64,000 nucleotides of DNA from Psococerastis gibbosa (taxonomy: Eukaryota; Arthropoda; Insecta; Psocodea; Psocidae), in assembly GCA_963971405.1 (NCBI GenBank), contig OZ020488.1, positions 41,832,888 to 41,896,887 on the forward strand, given 5' to 3'. Position numbers and translations under genes: made by a program. Each line of letters starts with the position of its first letter. The first letter of the stretch is position 1. Under the pieces are notes generated by a model. The model made no database searches. It saw only the letters and a list, made by a program, of their open reading frames with translations, and was not told where the DNA came from. Positions 44,501 through 49,745 of the stretch are shown one piece after another.

Positions 44501-46003
44501 TTCTTCACCAGACGGCGATTTCTATACTTACCCAGCAAGTTGGCTCGTTAAAGCCGCCACATATCTTGATACGGATCCTGTCCTCGACGCATCTCCAGCT
44601 GCTCTTGCAGCACTTGTAACCGTAACTGTAAGTAATCATAGCTTGGCTGCTGAGGTAATTGCAACGCCTATAGGTATATAGGAAAGAATGTTCCTAACTT
44701 CTTCACCAGATGGTGATTTCTATACTTACCCAGCAGGTTTGGCTCGTTAAAGCCGCCACATATCTTGATACGGATCCTGTCCTCGACGCATCTCCAGCTG
44801 CTCTTGCAGCACTTGTAACCGTAACTGTAAGCAATCATAGCTTGGCTGCTGAGGTAATTGCAACGCCTATAGGTATTTAAGAAAGAATGTTCCTAACTTC
44901 TTCACCAGACGGCGATTTCTATACTTACCCAGCAAGTTGGCTCGTTAAAGCCGCCACATATCTTGATACGGATCCTGTCCTCGACCCATCTCCAGCTGCT
45001 CTTGCAGCACATGTAACCGTAACTGTAAGTAATCATAGCTTGGCTGCTGAGGTAATTGCAACGCCTATAGGTATATAGGAAAGAATGTTCCTAACTTCTT
45101 CACCAGATGGTGATTTCTATACTTACCCAGCAGGTTGGCTCGTTGAAGCCGCCACATATCCACGTCTAGATGCGGATCCTGTCCCCGACGCAGCTCCAGC
45201 TGCTCTTGCAGCACTTGTAACCGTAACCGTAAGCAATCATAGCTCGCCTGCTGAATAGATTGCAGCCATGAAGACCTCTCGGCTTCATTGGGCGCGCCTA
45301 GGTACTGCGTAGTCCCTCCATCGAAGACTGCCAACAATTAAATGAAACATAAAATGGCGGTTTTCAAATCAATCAATCAATATATTCAAAATTAAGAATA
45401 CAATACAAAATATACATATTAGAAAATGAACCCTATAGGCCATGTGGATCTACCTTTCCGTTTGGTGGGGCTTAGGTGGAACATAAAACATAAACATAAA
45501 AGGAGTATCAAGAATAAGGCCCGGTACACACGGACGATTCTCCCAGTCGCAATTCGGCAACATCTTTTCTATTGTAGCCATAGGATGTGTTTTTTGGGGC
45601 TAAACCTCCCCCTCCCCCTATTTGGATAGCATTAAAAATTAATTTTTGTGAACTTACAAGCAAACTTTTTTCAAATTCCATCGAGTAGTATGTCCACAAA
45701 TCGACGAACAGACAGACAGACAGACTAACATTTCGTAAAAAGACATTTGTTTGTTGAAATATTAAAATCGACATTTTCGACTATCACAGAGCTTCCCTCA
45801 TACAACCTTATAAATAAAACACAAAAAGGCCGTTTACTCACCCAGATAGAAGCCATATTGGCCCTCGATAGAAGAATTGGTGGGGTCCATCGTGACCGTG
45901 CATTGTTCGAGCACGATGACTCCCAGCGGTTCCGACCACTGGTCCCTCGACTTGAAGTAGAAGAGGAGGTTCCCTCGCAGGCGGCACCATCGCTCCAGGT
46001 ACA
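20451..46003 (-). CDS. INPP4: Inositol polyphosphate 4-phosphatase (INPP4 family), 18 coding exons, start exon missing
   Basis: All 18 exons were placed by protein similarity, GT-AG sites and phase agreement. Together they give about 1168 codons plus stop. Domain order: PH (exons 1-2), C2 (exons 3-5), conserved middle including [13 protein letters not shown] and DVITVGAF (exons 6-9), variable linker (exons 10-12), and a C-terminal phosphatase region (exons 13-18) with catalytic CX5R CKSAKDR. By family knowledge INPP4 removes the 4-phosphate from PI(3,4)P2 at membranes, damping PI3K/Akt signalling. Vertebrate INPP4A/B have C2 but no PH domain. The window protein enters exon 1 in phase 1, so at least one upstream exon exists; none was recognised up to 64000. 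Introns carry many MITEs and LINE scraps, and intron 3 hosts a separate gene on the other strand. Confidence 0.93.
20584..21261 (-). other. INPP4 intron 17
   Basis: Contains a tRNA-like scrap around 21060-21130 (minus strand, box A-like gtagtgtagtggataacg) and otherwise no feature. Confidence 0.4.
21262..21397 (-). CDS. INPP4: INPP4 exon 17 (catalytic CX5R motif)
   Basis: Acceptor catgatttcag, donor AG|GTTAGT. Encodes [20 protein letters not shown] with the phosphatase signature C-K-S-A-K-D-R intact, then [13 protein letters not shown]. The nucleophilic Cys and the Arg are both present, so the enzyme should be active. Confidence 0.96.
21690..21945 (-). repeat. Partial copy of the 42143-42503 hAT MITE
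   Basis: Inverted and end-truncated: cacgctccgccactgg terminus at 21928-21943, preceded by gcggcttcctatagatttca and other shared phrases. Lies in INPP4 intron 16. Confidence 0.75.
22067..22215 (-). CDS. INPP4: INPP4 exon 16
   Basis: Acceptor gacttacag, donor AGAG|GTAAGA. Encodes [20 protein letters not shown] and [14 protein letters not shown], matching the family's KNVDILWQAAEICRRLNG just before the catalytic motif. Confidence 0.95.
22505..22855 (+). repeat. ~350 bp dispersed repeat, copy A
   Basis: Very similar to 34560-34940: aaactgcggcaa, gggcatgataacgcgct, gtcgagtcctggtcacctcc, ggttcggaatccactataat, gacagggttgcttaaagcag, in the same order. It lies in INPP4 intron 15, antisense to the gene. 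No target duplication was identified. Confidence 0.8.
23066..23326 (-). CDS. INPP4: INPP4 exon 15
   Basis: Acceptor gaaattttcag, donor AG|GTGAGT. Encodes the family block [20 protein letters not shown] followed by [15 protein letters not shown], matching VQPVLFNVGINEQQTLAE in vertebrates. Confidence 0.95.
23470..23730 (-). repeat. LINE 3' end fragment in INPP4 intron 14
   Basis: The minus strand gives LINE-tail-like peptide ([19 protein letters not shown]) with broken frame, related to 15245-15440. Confidence 0.4.
24091..24296 (-). CDS. INPP4: INPP4 exon 14
   Basis: Acceptor atttttacag, donor AA|GTAAGT. Encodes [14 protein letters not shown], then [20 protein letters not shown] and [15 protein letters not shown], matching [20 protein letters not shown] and DMAVGISDL of INPP4B. 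Confidence 0.96.
24325..24440 (-). repeat. LINE 3' scrap, related to 25481-25690
   Basis: Shares cgattgattggcagcaactc / cgatttattggcatcaactc and the following pyrimidine-rich run with 25481-25690. Confidence 0.45.
24691..24884 (-). CDS. INPP4: INPP4 exon 13
   Basis: Acceptor atcgtgcag, donor GCG|GTAAGA. Encodes [20 protein letters not shown] and ends [13 protein letters not shown], matching the family's LQYRRDVVFCQ / LRRDIVFSQALAG. Confidence 0.93.
25216..25456 (-). CDS. INPP4: INPP4 exon 12 (variable linker)
   Basis: Acceptor tttgttgcag, donor GATG|GTAAGA; enters in phase 0 and leaves in phase 1, consistent with both neighbours. The peptide ([33 protein letters not shown]) is poorly conserved. 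Support is mainly splice sites and an open frame. Confidence 0.75.
25481..25690 (-). repeat. LINE 3' scrap in INPP4 intron 11
   Basis: Pyrimidine-rich on the plus strand. The minus strand reads as a broken LINE tail, and a sister copy is at 24325-24440. Confidence 0.4.
25927..26313. mobile_element. Nested palindromic MITEs: 245 bp element inside a 142 bp element
   Basis: The outer arms, 25927-25997 and 26243-26313 (71 bp each), are inverted copies with tips ggtgcccattccattgaccg and its complement. They are flanked by TTA on both sides (25924-25926, 26314-26316). The inner element, 25998-26242, has tips ggcggggtttccaccga / tcggtggaaac and sits exactly at the dyad centre (agactta | taagtct). 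The outer arms contain gtagcagacatt, shared with the MITEs at 18053, 34390 and 42849. No ORF. Lies in INPP4 intron 11. Confidence 0.8.
26343..26595 (-). CDS. INPP4: INPP4 exon 11
   Basis: Acceptor gacttctag, donor AAG|GTAAGT. The acidic linker is followed by [20 protein letters not shown], which aligns with EEEWEKVWLNVDKSLECII of INPP4A. Phases agree with both neighbours. Confidence 0.88.
26690..26880 (-). repeat. Possible LINE C-terminal scrap in INPP4 intron 10
   Basis: The minus-strand frames resemble a decayed LINE tail ([18 protein letters not shown]). Short and broken. Confidence 0.25.
27082..27288 (-). CDS. INPP4: INPP4 exon 10 (variable linker)
   Basis: Acceptor atttttcag, donor AACGG|GTTAGT (phase 2 in, phase 2 out). 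Encodes a Ser/Thr/Asp-rich linker ([20 protein letters not shown]). Not conserved; accepted on splice sites, phase and open frame. Confidence 0.78.
27370..27550 (+). repeat. LINE 3' end in INPP4 intron 9
   Basis: Ends gtgcggcacggcgcctgatg ... aacgggcgttagctga, then a short tail. This is the same 3' terminus as 55920-56195 and 16400-16800, inserted antisense to INPP4. Confidence 0.65.
27666..27815 (-). pseudogene. Decayed tandem copy of the 3' half of INPP4 exon 9, with splice donor
   Basis: It lies 172 bp downstream of the true exon end and copies roughly the last 150 bp of exon 9. The frame reads AFVE, then stop, then [18 protein letters not shown] and VPCTLSLYR, against [20 protein letters not shown] in the real exon. 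It ends with an intact donor, CG|GTAAGT. The single TAG and other changes make it non-coding as read. No acceptor copy is evident, so it would be spliced in only through a cryptic acceptor. Confidence 0.85.
27838..28185 (-). CDS. INPP4: INPP4 exon 9
   Basis: Acceptor ctacctttcag, donor CG|GTATGT; the largest exon (348 bp). Encodes a helical segment ([37 protein letters not shown]) and an acidic tail, aligning in position with the family's INTLKTQVSYYAERL...LADKTRQLV region. Confidence 0.9.
28607..28790 (-). CDS. INPP4: INPP4 exon 8 (hallmark INPP4 block)
   Basis: Acceptor tttttgcag, donor TTAA|GTAAGT. Encodes [39 protein letters not shown] and LI, almost the vertebrate [13 protein letters not shown]...[21 protein letters not shown]. 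This was the first exon to identify the gene. Confidence 0.97.
28905..29115 (-). repeat. LINE C-terminus with (AAG)n tail
   Basis: The minus strand reads [20 protein letters not shown], then [20 protein letters not shown], followed by a GAAGAAG-type tail (cttcttcttcttct at about 28914). Typical RTE-like ORF2 terminus. Lies in INPP4 intron 7. Confidence 0.75.
29580..29740 (-). CDS. INPP4: INPP4 exon 7
   Basis: Acceptor gtctgttttcag, donor TCAG|GTAAGA. Encodes [20 protein letters not shown], matching the family's ELEELGELSPCWESL, then a leucine-rich helix. Confidence 0.95.
30052..30174. mobile_element. (ATT)n followed by a 96 bp hairpin-forming palindrome
   Basis: About nine ATT units run to 30079. 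A palindrome at 30079-30174 follows, with arms of about 41 bp (cttaattccacaacata against tatgttgtggaattaag) and a short loop. Probably a small MITE in INPP4 intron 6; no target duplication found. Confidence 0.6.
30651..30853 (-). CDS. INPP4: INPP4 exon 6
   Basis: Acceptor tttattggcag, donor CTATT|GTAAGT. Encodes [20 protein letters not shown] and [19 protein letters not shown], aligning with NPVCKLYRFPTSDNKWMRI and REQMSESILSFHIPKEL. Confidence 0.95.
30975..31085. repeat. Deleted copy of the repeat carrying the 53416 tRNA-like unit
   Basis: Starts gacttggcaggattcg and jumps straight to gttataacaaagaggttacc, then ...tataatactacaatata, as at 53530-53615. The tRNA-like centre is missing. Confidence 0.65.
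31136..31259 (-). CDS. INPP4: INPP4 exon 5 (end of C2 domain)
   Basis: Acceptor tggtggtag, donor GTC|GTAAGT. Encodes [20 protein letters not shown], matching RVGNITVIGWQMEEK, the last C2 strand in INPP4A. Confidence 0.9.
32110..32200 (+). repeat. Degenerate tRNA-like repeat in INPP4 intron 4
   Basis: Begins cggtggcaagatggtagcgtg, close to the start of the unit at 46097 (cggtcaagatggtaatg), with a box B-like gagatcggacacg. Low quality. Confidence 0.3.
32362..32552 (-). CDS. INPP4: INPP4 exon 4 (C2 domain)
   Basis: Acceptor ttttttttcag, donor CTCAG|GTGCGT. Encodes [14 protein letters not shown], then [20 protein letters not shown] and [10 protein letters not shown], matching NNPIFLSSIAFF, VKLSVYDVKDRS and GSGTFIVKDLL. 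Confidence 0.95.
34390..34499. repeat. Remnant of the tagcagacatt MITE family
   Basis: The core palindrome tgacgttttagcagacatt / aatgtctgctaacacgtca is at 34405-34453, and the right tip ggaaaccccgcc with TAA flank ends at 34499. The left tip is degraded. Confidence 0.6.
34560..34940 (+). repeat. ~350 bp dispersed repeat, copy B
   Basis: Sister of 22505-22855, with the same order of phrases and the same orientation relative to INPP4. Confidence 0.8.
36298..37053. mobile_element. 756 bp non-autonomous DNA transposon with ~33 bp inverted ends
   Basis: The left end cagcctgatcatggcgattt, continuing to tataatacc, is the inverse of the right end (ggtattataataatcccaa ... catgatcgggctg). CAG termini suggest hAT, but the flanks show no 8 bp duplication. 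No transposase-like ORF. Confidence 0.6.
37054..38602. other. Upstream of the nested gene, no gene recognised
   Basis: The phrase ggcccggcacacacagacga (about 37400) recurs near 45521 in the same orientation, marking a short dispersed repeat. No exon was recognised. Confidence 0.3.
38603..38610 (+). promoter_or_regulatory. TATA box of the nested gene
   Basis: TATAAAAG, 112 bp upstream of the ATG at 38722, is a canonical TATA box and predicts a start site about 25-35 bp downstream and a 5' leader of about 85 bp. Confidence 0.5.
38722..39354 (+). CDS. Unrecognised secreted tandem beta-propeller-like protein, 5' frame
   Basis: I do not recognise this protein. It begins [18 protein letters not shown], a good signal peptide. 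Repeat units of about 40-45 residues then follow, each with a hydrophobic strand, a '[15 protein letters not shown]'-type turn and a polar loop, as in beta-propeller blades. Potential N-glycosylation sites are frequent. The frame stops at 39352-39354 after a one-base surplus in a run of As (about 39314-39318), judged against the second internal repeat. The gene is intronless, lies in INPP4 intron 3 on the opposite strand and has its own TATA box. Function unknown. Confidence 0.75.
   Translation: MLINLIVGLCHLVIINAQMTVQTIGDGSYNFIIVANKRGLGLRIFNDGIYFFDENNNLASYSTITKKTELRAVQLGKTYIERQLGVLDNELYMVATNGTIYRYTPGIFGVREVARKICENSECTAITVLNGKIYYQCSKFEICQFDTKKNITKVITKEDSVIITLSKLGNKLYIGSRGVTQYNPLTGERNILPGTKSLKRKEHFTGVFKK
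38833..40555 (+). repeat. Two tandem ~858 bp coding repeats within the nested gene
   Basis: [17 protein letters not shown] (from 38833) and [17 protein letters not shown] (from 39692) start the two units. Period is 859 bp in the DNA, 858 without the extra base. Each unit has about seven blade-like segments and ends ...[12 protein letters not shown] identity is high, so the duplication is recent or homogenised. Confidence 0.9.
39317..41521 (+). CDS. Unrecognised secreted tandem beta-propeller-like protein, 3' frame
   Basis: It is open from 39317 in the +1 frame. The first codon of the long frame sometimes taken as a start (39338) is GTG, so this is a continuation and not a separate gene. It completes propeller 1 ([19 protein letters not shown]), contains all of propeller 2, and adds about 300 C-terminal residues unlike the repeats, ending [11 protein letters not shown]. 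Conserved cysteines (ICEGSQC, NTCQ) suggest disulfides. Long, well-kept reading with synonymous-looking differences between repeats argues that the frame was selected until recently. Alternatives: a sequencing or assembly indel, a recent pseudogene, or +1 recoding. Confidence 0.8.
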   Translation, partial: NVRSILPVFSRNEIYIGSDTGIYRYSVLASKLSRVCSEDITRDHKVNGIAFIDNVLYHSVNNSVIVEEIGNKPGICRVIGVVEGPIIYSMISLGKRLYIGAEEHIYEMNTCQKLDDILQNNVTNTRGLGLLPFNDRIYFIDESDNVRSYSIVTNKTEILADKLGKTYIERQMAVLENELYMIATNGTLYKHTMGVFGVTEVTSQICEGSQCVAITTLNKKVYYQCNKFEICQLGPNGKNVTKSIAKFKNAINVLAKCKNKLYIGTFGGVIEYDSLTGQQHVFQGTESQTVRNILPVPLCDEIYFGSDTGLYKYSVLARNVSRVCYGDTTLHHTVYGIAFIDNILYHSVNNSVIVEEIGNRPGICRVTGVVEGPLIYSMISFGKKLYIGAKNHIYEMNTCQNLNDILPNNVIRIINDIADDQVILNELQKMNLKADFSILRVKSKNNTTALIGVIGNDHEYCGVREVFFFVVGKSLNFFNLIRAGLFGTLNNRLKAENAGIKRVKILDYDHLIVFNNIVATQAGDIRKTSSEIDCSETINIGDSTIPEDYNSVNKPLTKCELSTKIVIKGETTRFLATPDKEITSDDEVCNSLKLGMWPFVGRDLGNVKRMSLGRDWNVAMNDISFELSTIEGVRNINKTALRIKKLNITATSEIEEKEVTLNLEQKIKGIVFGIYIDEWDKEVKFWISLNDIMAYLEETGLLPPEIKINTDNSISFHSKLRRYWKRTFGWINMG
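41686..41691 (+). promoter_or_regulatory. Polyadenylation signal of the nested gene
   Basis: AATAAA, 165 bp after the stop codon, in an AT-rich trailer. Confidence 0.5.
42143..42503. mobile_element. 361 bp hAT MITE with perfect ends and target duplication
   Basis: Terminal 15 bp cagtggcggagcgtg / cacgctccgccactg are perfect inverted repeats. They are flanked by identical octamers cagtgact at 42135-42142 and 42504-42511. CAG ends plus 8 bp duplications are the hAT signature. No ORF; a truncated sister is at 21690-21945. Confidence 0.92.
42849..42988. mobile_element. 140 bp Harbinger-like palindromic MITE
   Basis: Tips ggcggttattccaccgacgt and its complement; core gcagacatttttagactgtc...aatgtctgc. 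TTA on both sides (42846-42848, 42989-42991). Confidence 0.85.
43508..43662 (-). CDS. INPP4: INPP4 exon 3 (start of C2 domain)
   Basis: Acceptor tttttctacag, donor GAG|GTTAGT. Encodes [16 protein letters not shown], then [20 protein letters not shown] and ETEVIE, matching FSLACSEL...NSFVAVSVTTPPQAFWTKH and AQTEIIE. Confidence 0.95.
43860..44160. other. INPP4 intron 2, left part, no feature recognised
   Basis: More GC-rich than average; may be a decayed repeat, but nothing in the window matches it convincingly. Confidence 0.25.
44240..45084 (-). pseudogene. Tandem array of pseudo-exons copied from the 3' half of INPP4 exon 2
   Basis: Four full units of about 198 bp begin (plus strand) near 44292, 44490, 44688 and 44887, with a partial fifth at about 44240-44290. 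They are followed directly by the real exon at 45127. Each minus-strand unit reads [20 protein letters not shown], then [11 protein letters not shown], stop, RANLLG, and an intact donor GGTAAGTATAG. The real exon has QRANLLG at that place and two extra codons (HLDVD against YQD). All units share the same TAA and the same deletion, so one decayed copy was amplified. Variant bases alternate (units 1 and 3 against 2 and 4), which shows a dimeric higher-order repeat. Confidence 0.92.
45127..45327 (-). CDS. INPP4: INPP4 exon 2 (C-terminal half of PH domain)
   Basis: Acceptor attgttggcag, donor CTGG|GTAAGT. Encodes [20 protein letters not shown] and [20 protein letters not shown], the last PH strand and helix with its Trp. 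Parent of the pseudo-exon array just downstream. Confidence 0.93.
45640..45800 (-). repeat. Dispersed repeat DR1, diverged copy in INPP4 intron 1
   Basis: Minus-strand order: tgtgatagtcgaaaatgtcg, acgaaatgttagtctgtctg, tcgatggaatttgaaaaaag. Shorter and more diverged than other DR1 copies. Confidence 0.55.
45842..46003 (-). CDS. INPP4: INPP4 exon 1 seen (N-terminal half of PH domain)
   Basis: Acceptor gtgtttgcag, donor CTGG|GTGAGT. Encodes [20 protein letters not shown], then [19 protein letters not shown] and QYGFYL, a textbook first half of a PH domain. It enters with two bases of a split codon, so a start-bearing exon lies farther upstream. Confidence 0.93.
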
Positions 46004-46096
46004 CTGCAAACACAAACCAGGCTTATCGTAGCCAAGAACGACATCGCACGCTGCCATAACTATACCCTCAAACGCACTCAAGAAGCCCCACCGCGG

Positions 46097-46175
46097 TCAA
46101 GATGGTAATGAACTTAACTATGAATTGGCAGGTCGAGTTTCGAGACACGACCCATGAGAAACTTTTTTCTGTATG
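46097..46175 (+). repeat. tRNA-like unit with T-run terminator
   Basis: ccgcggtcaagatggtaatg (box A region) and ggtcgagtttcgagac (box B), then ...gaaacttttttc. Same layout as 2011-2096. Confidence 0.45.
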
Positions 46176-46202
46176 ACCTAAAATTAGAGAATTTAGAAAA
46201 AA

Positions 46203-46285
46203 GTGGACTAGCCAGGATTTGAACCCACGCTATTTAGGACATCGTCTGCAATTTTTGATATGTCCTGGGCCAACGGTTGTCCACT
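46203..46285 (-). repeat. Degenerate tRNA-like unit with T-run terminator
   Basis: The minus strand reads GTGGACAACCGTTGGCCCAG ... CGTGGGTTCAAATCCTGG, then CTAGTCCACTTTTTTC. It resembles the 9343 and 53416 units, but the arms do not pair well. Confidence 0.45.
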
Positions 46286-47633
46286 CAACTCTATAAAGGA
46301 AATCTTTCCAATTTTTTTTAGCAACATGGTTGATAGCTAATTAATTAAAATCTTGGTCAAGAACCCTTATGGCAAAACGGTTCTTTGAATACTTACCTCC
46401 TAAAAAAATAAACTATAAGCTATCGTTAATCCATATGAATCTATAAAGCAATTCCTATTTCTGGCCAGCTTCTTCCTTTTGGATATCATTTTATAGATTA
46501 ACAATAGTTGATATAAACTAATGTATTGTGTATTATCAAAATGTATATATTTCGAGAGGTGTTCAAAGAACGATTTGGCCATTATAGCCACTGTGGAACG
46601 AGAAAGAAATTATTTAGCTCTCACGCCATGTTGTTTTCCAATAATTAGGAAAATTTGACTGTTATGAGAAAAAGCTATTTTAAACGCAATTATGTCGACA
46701 TTTTCTTTTTGATGGTACGCCCTTTTGACTTAAGGGGGACGATAGATTACTGCCACAATATGAACGCTGTGGTACGACAACCCAAAGAGGGTTTGACCAG
46801 AGGACTGGTAGAAGATCCTCTCTCTCTTGACCACAGTTATATTTGAAATGTTGTGGTCGCAGCCGCGTTTCCCCCTACCTATGAATGTAAGGTACCCATT
46901 AAAGTTGGGTGCACCCAGGTTAGGCGGAAAATTGTCATTTTACGTTGAGTTCGAACCTCGACCTTCCATATTTTAGAGCCTAGTTCTCTACCAATTGGAC
47001 TATTCCTGACAATATTGCTGACACCAATAAGGATTGGTACTCTTCGTTTAATAACATGTGTACTACCCGACCACAATAGGATGGCATCTGGAACACGGAG
47101 TTTATTCGAAACTCGCATAAGCCGAACAACGAATTTGTTAAGTATGCTACTAGAAAGTTAAATTAGCTACAACTGCGCTAGTCACCATGTGAAAATCAGG
47201 CTTTGGGTCGCGTATGAATTAACCGCCAAGTGAGCTAACCCGAAGCTTTTGGCTTGCTAAATACTAGAGTAACCGGCTAATGTAACTGAAGCCAATAGAT
47301 GCCGATTACGGAAGATGTCAATTCGCACGTGCAGTTAATAAAGCATTTTACATTGAAAAAGGTGATTTATAGTATAACTAATAAATATTAGAAGGTTACA
47401 AAAGCTAAAGCCCGCCCACATTCAATTCTATAGCTTCCATAGTATGATGATGGGAGTAGCACCCACTCCTGAAACGTCGCCCACTTCCCCCTGACAATAG
47501 ACTCCGCCCTAATTGTTCGATGACTATGAGGCCCCTACCTCTAATGAGTAGGCAATGCAAGTCCAACTAAATCAAGTAGTATTACACCATTGCCATTCAT
47601 CATTACCAATAGATAAAAAACCTCGATATTCAG
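46286..47633. other. Between INPP4 and the Y14 exon
   Basis: Contains a repeat shared with 15481-15620 (about 46780-46890) and a minus-strand tRNA-like unit near 46950-47010 (gtccaattggtagagaacta ... ggtcgaggttcgaact). Neither a Y14 first exon nor an INPP4 first exon was recognised. Confidence 0.4.
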
Positions 47634-48040
47634 AGAAAAGGAAAGGCCGTGGCTTTGGCTCCGAAAACTCCGCCAGGGAGGAAATTCGTGACTATGAGTC
47701 AATGGATGTAGAAGGAGACAGTGAAGAGACTGGACCTCAAAGATCTGTTGAAGGATGGATTTTGTTTGTGACAAATGTCCATGAAGAAGCTCAGGAGGAA
47801 GACATACATAACGCTTTTGAAGAACATGGAAAAATTAAAAATCTTCATTTAAATTTAGACAGGAGGACTGGCTATTTAAAGGGTTACGCTCTTGTCGAGT
47901 ATGAGACGTATAATGAGGCTTTATCCGCCAAAGATGAGTTGAACAATGCCAAAATTTTGGGACAAGAAATTCGCGTCGATTGGTGCTTTGCTAAAGGCGC
48001 TAAAAGACCAAGGCGACGAAACCGATACAGGAAGAGATAA
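47634..48040 (+). CDS. RBM8A: Y14/RBM8A exon-junction protein, RNA-binding exon or retrocopy
   Basis: Encodes [11 protein letters not shown], then [53 protein letters not shown] and a basic RRR tail, so the whole RRM and the Y14 signature are intact. By family knowledge Y14 pairs with Mago in the exon-junction complex, marking spliced mRNAs. The usual N-terminus (MADVLD...) is missing. The frame is open back to an ATG at 47555, but that part is unlike Y14. An acceptor-like tatattcag... (gatattcag at 47633) fits an exon start, with the first exon elsewhere. A retrocopy is the alternative, but no poly-A tail or duplication is seen. Confidence 0.85.
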
Positions 48041-49399
48041 ACAACTGAACAACCCCATTACAACATATTTTGAACCCAATTTCTTTTTTTGTCCGTTGGA
48101 TATCTACGAAATAACGTTTGGTTCCTCGAAAAATTAAATTCTTAGTACGACCTAATCATGTCATTAGGAATTCTAGTAGGTCTCACCTTTGCTGGCGCAT
48201 ATTTTACGAAATGTGCATAATAATTTAAATTTAAAAGTGGAGGGAGAGTGAGATTGGCGTAGAGGTCAGAACATAGCATCGGAAAGGCAAAGGTCTGAAT
48301 CCGGCGTTTTTATGCCTTTCTTTCTCAAATCATGTAGTCAACCCCAAATCATTGTTAGGGGGCTTAGTGGTGTGGTTACCAGATATAGACAGACGGATTT
48401 AGGGCGATTCCCACCATAACTTGAAAAATCATGATAATGCACCACCATGCGTTGCGTTGGGATATGTCAGTGCCGTCCAGGGTTCCATTCCAGGGATATT
48501 AGGACAGTATATCTATATATTTTGCATGTGTATATATTAGGTCGAGGCTCTTGATAATTGTAGTAAAAATAAATAATAACGTTCGCAGAGAAAGAGCCCA
48601 AGAAGTTGTGGAAGAAAATTTACATTAAGTGCTGTACGCCGTTTAAGGAATTTGAGGAAACTCATTAAATGGGATGGAAAATCATTGGGGACGAGAAACC
48701 CCTTGGGTGCAGTTAGTGGAGCGAGTTAGAAATTCCTTAATAGCACAGGTACTTTTAAACGATGAACATCGCAAAACTCACTCTTTTATTGCTTGCTCCA
48801 AGTGTAATAAAATTATACCATGTACCCAGCTTCTTAATCTTATAAAGAGTCCCAAACTTTTTAGGTTGCATCTAACGTAGTAGTAGTAATGTCTACTTAT
48901 AGTGGCCCATAGGCAACATGGGTTTTAGACATTATTTGCTTAGTTTCCGTATGAATTTTTGGCCATTGGCAAGCTGGTATACGTCCTCGATGTTAACCTA
49001 CACCGGCTACAAGCGATAATGGACAAGCTGAGACAATCGCAATGAAACAGGCGAAAGCATGGCTTAACCAAGTACAGATACGAGTCTGCATCTAATGTAG
49101 CTCGACCCGTAATTTTCAATTTTATACTCGTCCTACAGAATCATAAGGTTTCCCAATTCCTTCTTGTCATGGGTGTAGCTACCGCGGAGCTGGGGCGCTG
49201 ACCCCCCCCCCCCCCCACAGAATTTAAGACCGACCTAATTTTTTTTTATTTTTTTTTTTGTCTTAGTAGAAGTAGATCAATAATAGAAAATATTACAAAT
49301 TGAAATAAGGAATAATTAAATTATCAAAATTGCTTAGTAGTACAAATGAAGACAATCTTGAAAAAAATCGCGCCAAAAACAAAAAATAAGCACAGCTGG
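48041..49399. other. Intergenic with short repeats
   Basis: A tRNA-like scrap (ggcgtagaggtcagaacat ... aggtctgaatccggcg) lies at about 48255-48310. A segment at 48965-49065 is shared with 19740-19840. A C run of about 18 lies near 49201-49217. No gene. Confidence 0.35.
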
Positions 49400-49401
49400 T
49401 A

Positions 49402-49745
49402 ATACTGCTGTCCCCCGATAATCCAACAGGTACGGGACCGACGTGGTGTCGGATTAGCCAAAATGTCGGATTATCGAGAAAAAAAAATTTCTCCGTAATG
49501 CGTTGGATCGATATATTCGATAATCATAATTTTTTATACAGTGTTAATAATCATTATATAGCTAGGACGATGTAAAAACACACTACAGTACTGTAAACAG
49601 TTACAAAAATTTAATTAATGTAAGTCGTGTCTGCTGAACAATGCTGGCATAAGACGTAAAAAGCTGTGACAAGCCAGTCGGTGGCGCGTCGGACTACCGA
49701 GTACGTCGGATTTCAAAGTGTCGGATTATCGAGGGACAACTACTG
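49402..49745. mobile_element. 344 bp Tigger/pogo-like MITE
   Basis: The right end, read inward, is cagtagttgtccctcgataa, with the left end atactgctgtcccccgataa. TA dinucleotides flank both sides (49400-49401, 49746-49747). The 'GTCCCTCGATAATCCG' type end plus TA target fits pogo/Tigger elements of the mariner superfamily. No ORF. Confidence 0.7.

Noticed and set aside
44292-45078. Three plus-strand 63-residue open frames with nearly identical sequence, looking like a tandem gene family
   Set aside because: They are the antisense of the INPP4 half-exon array. They have no promoter, no splice logic and no protein family, and the real signal is on the minus strand.
44240-45084. CRISPR-like regular spacing
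   Set aside because: Units are 198 bp, contiguous and derived from an exon. There are no spacers, and the genome is an animal's.
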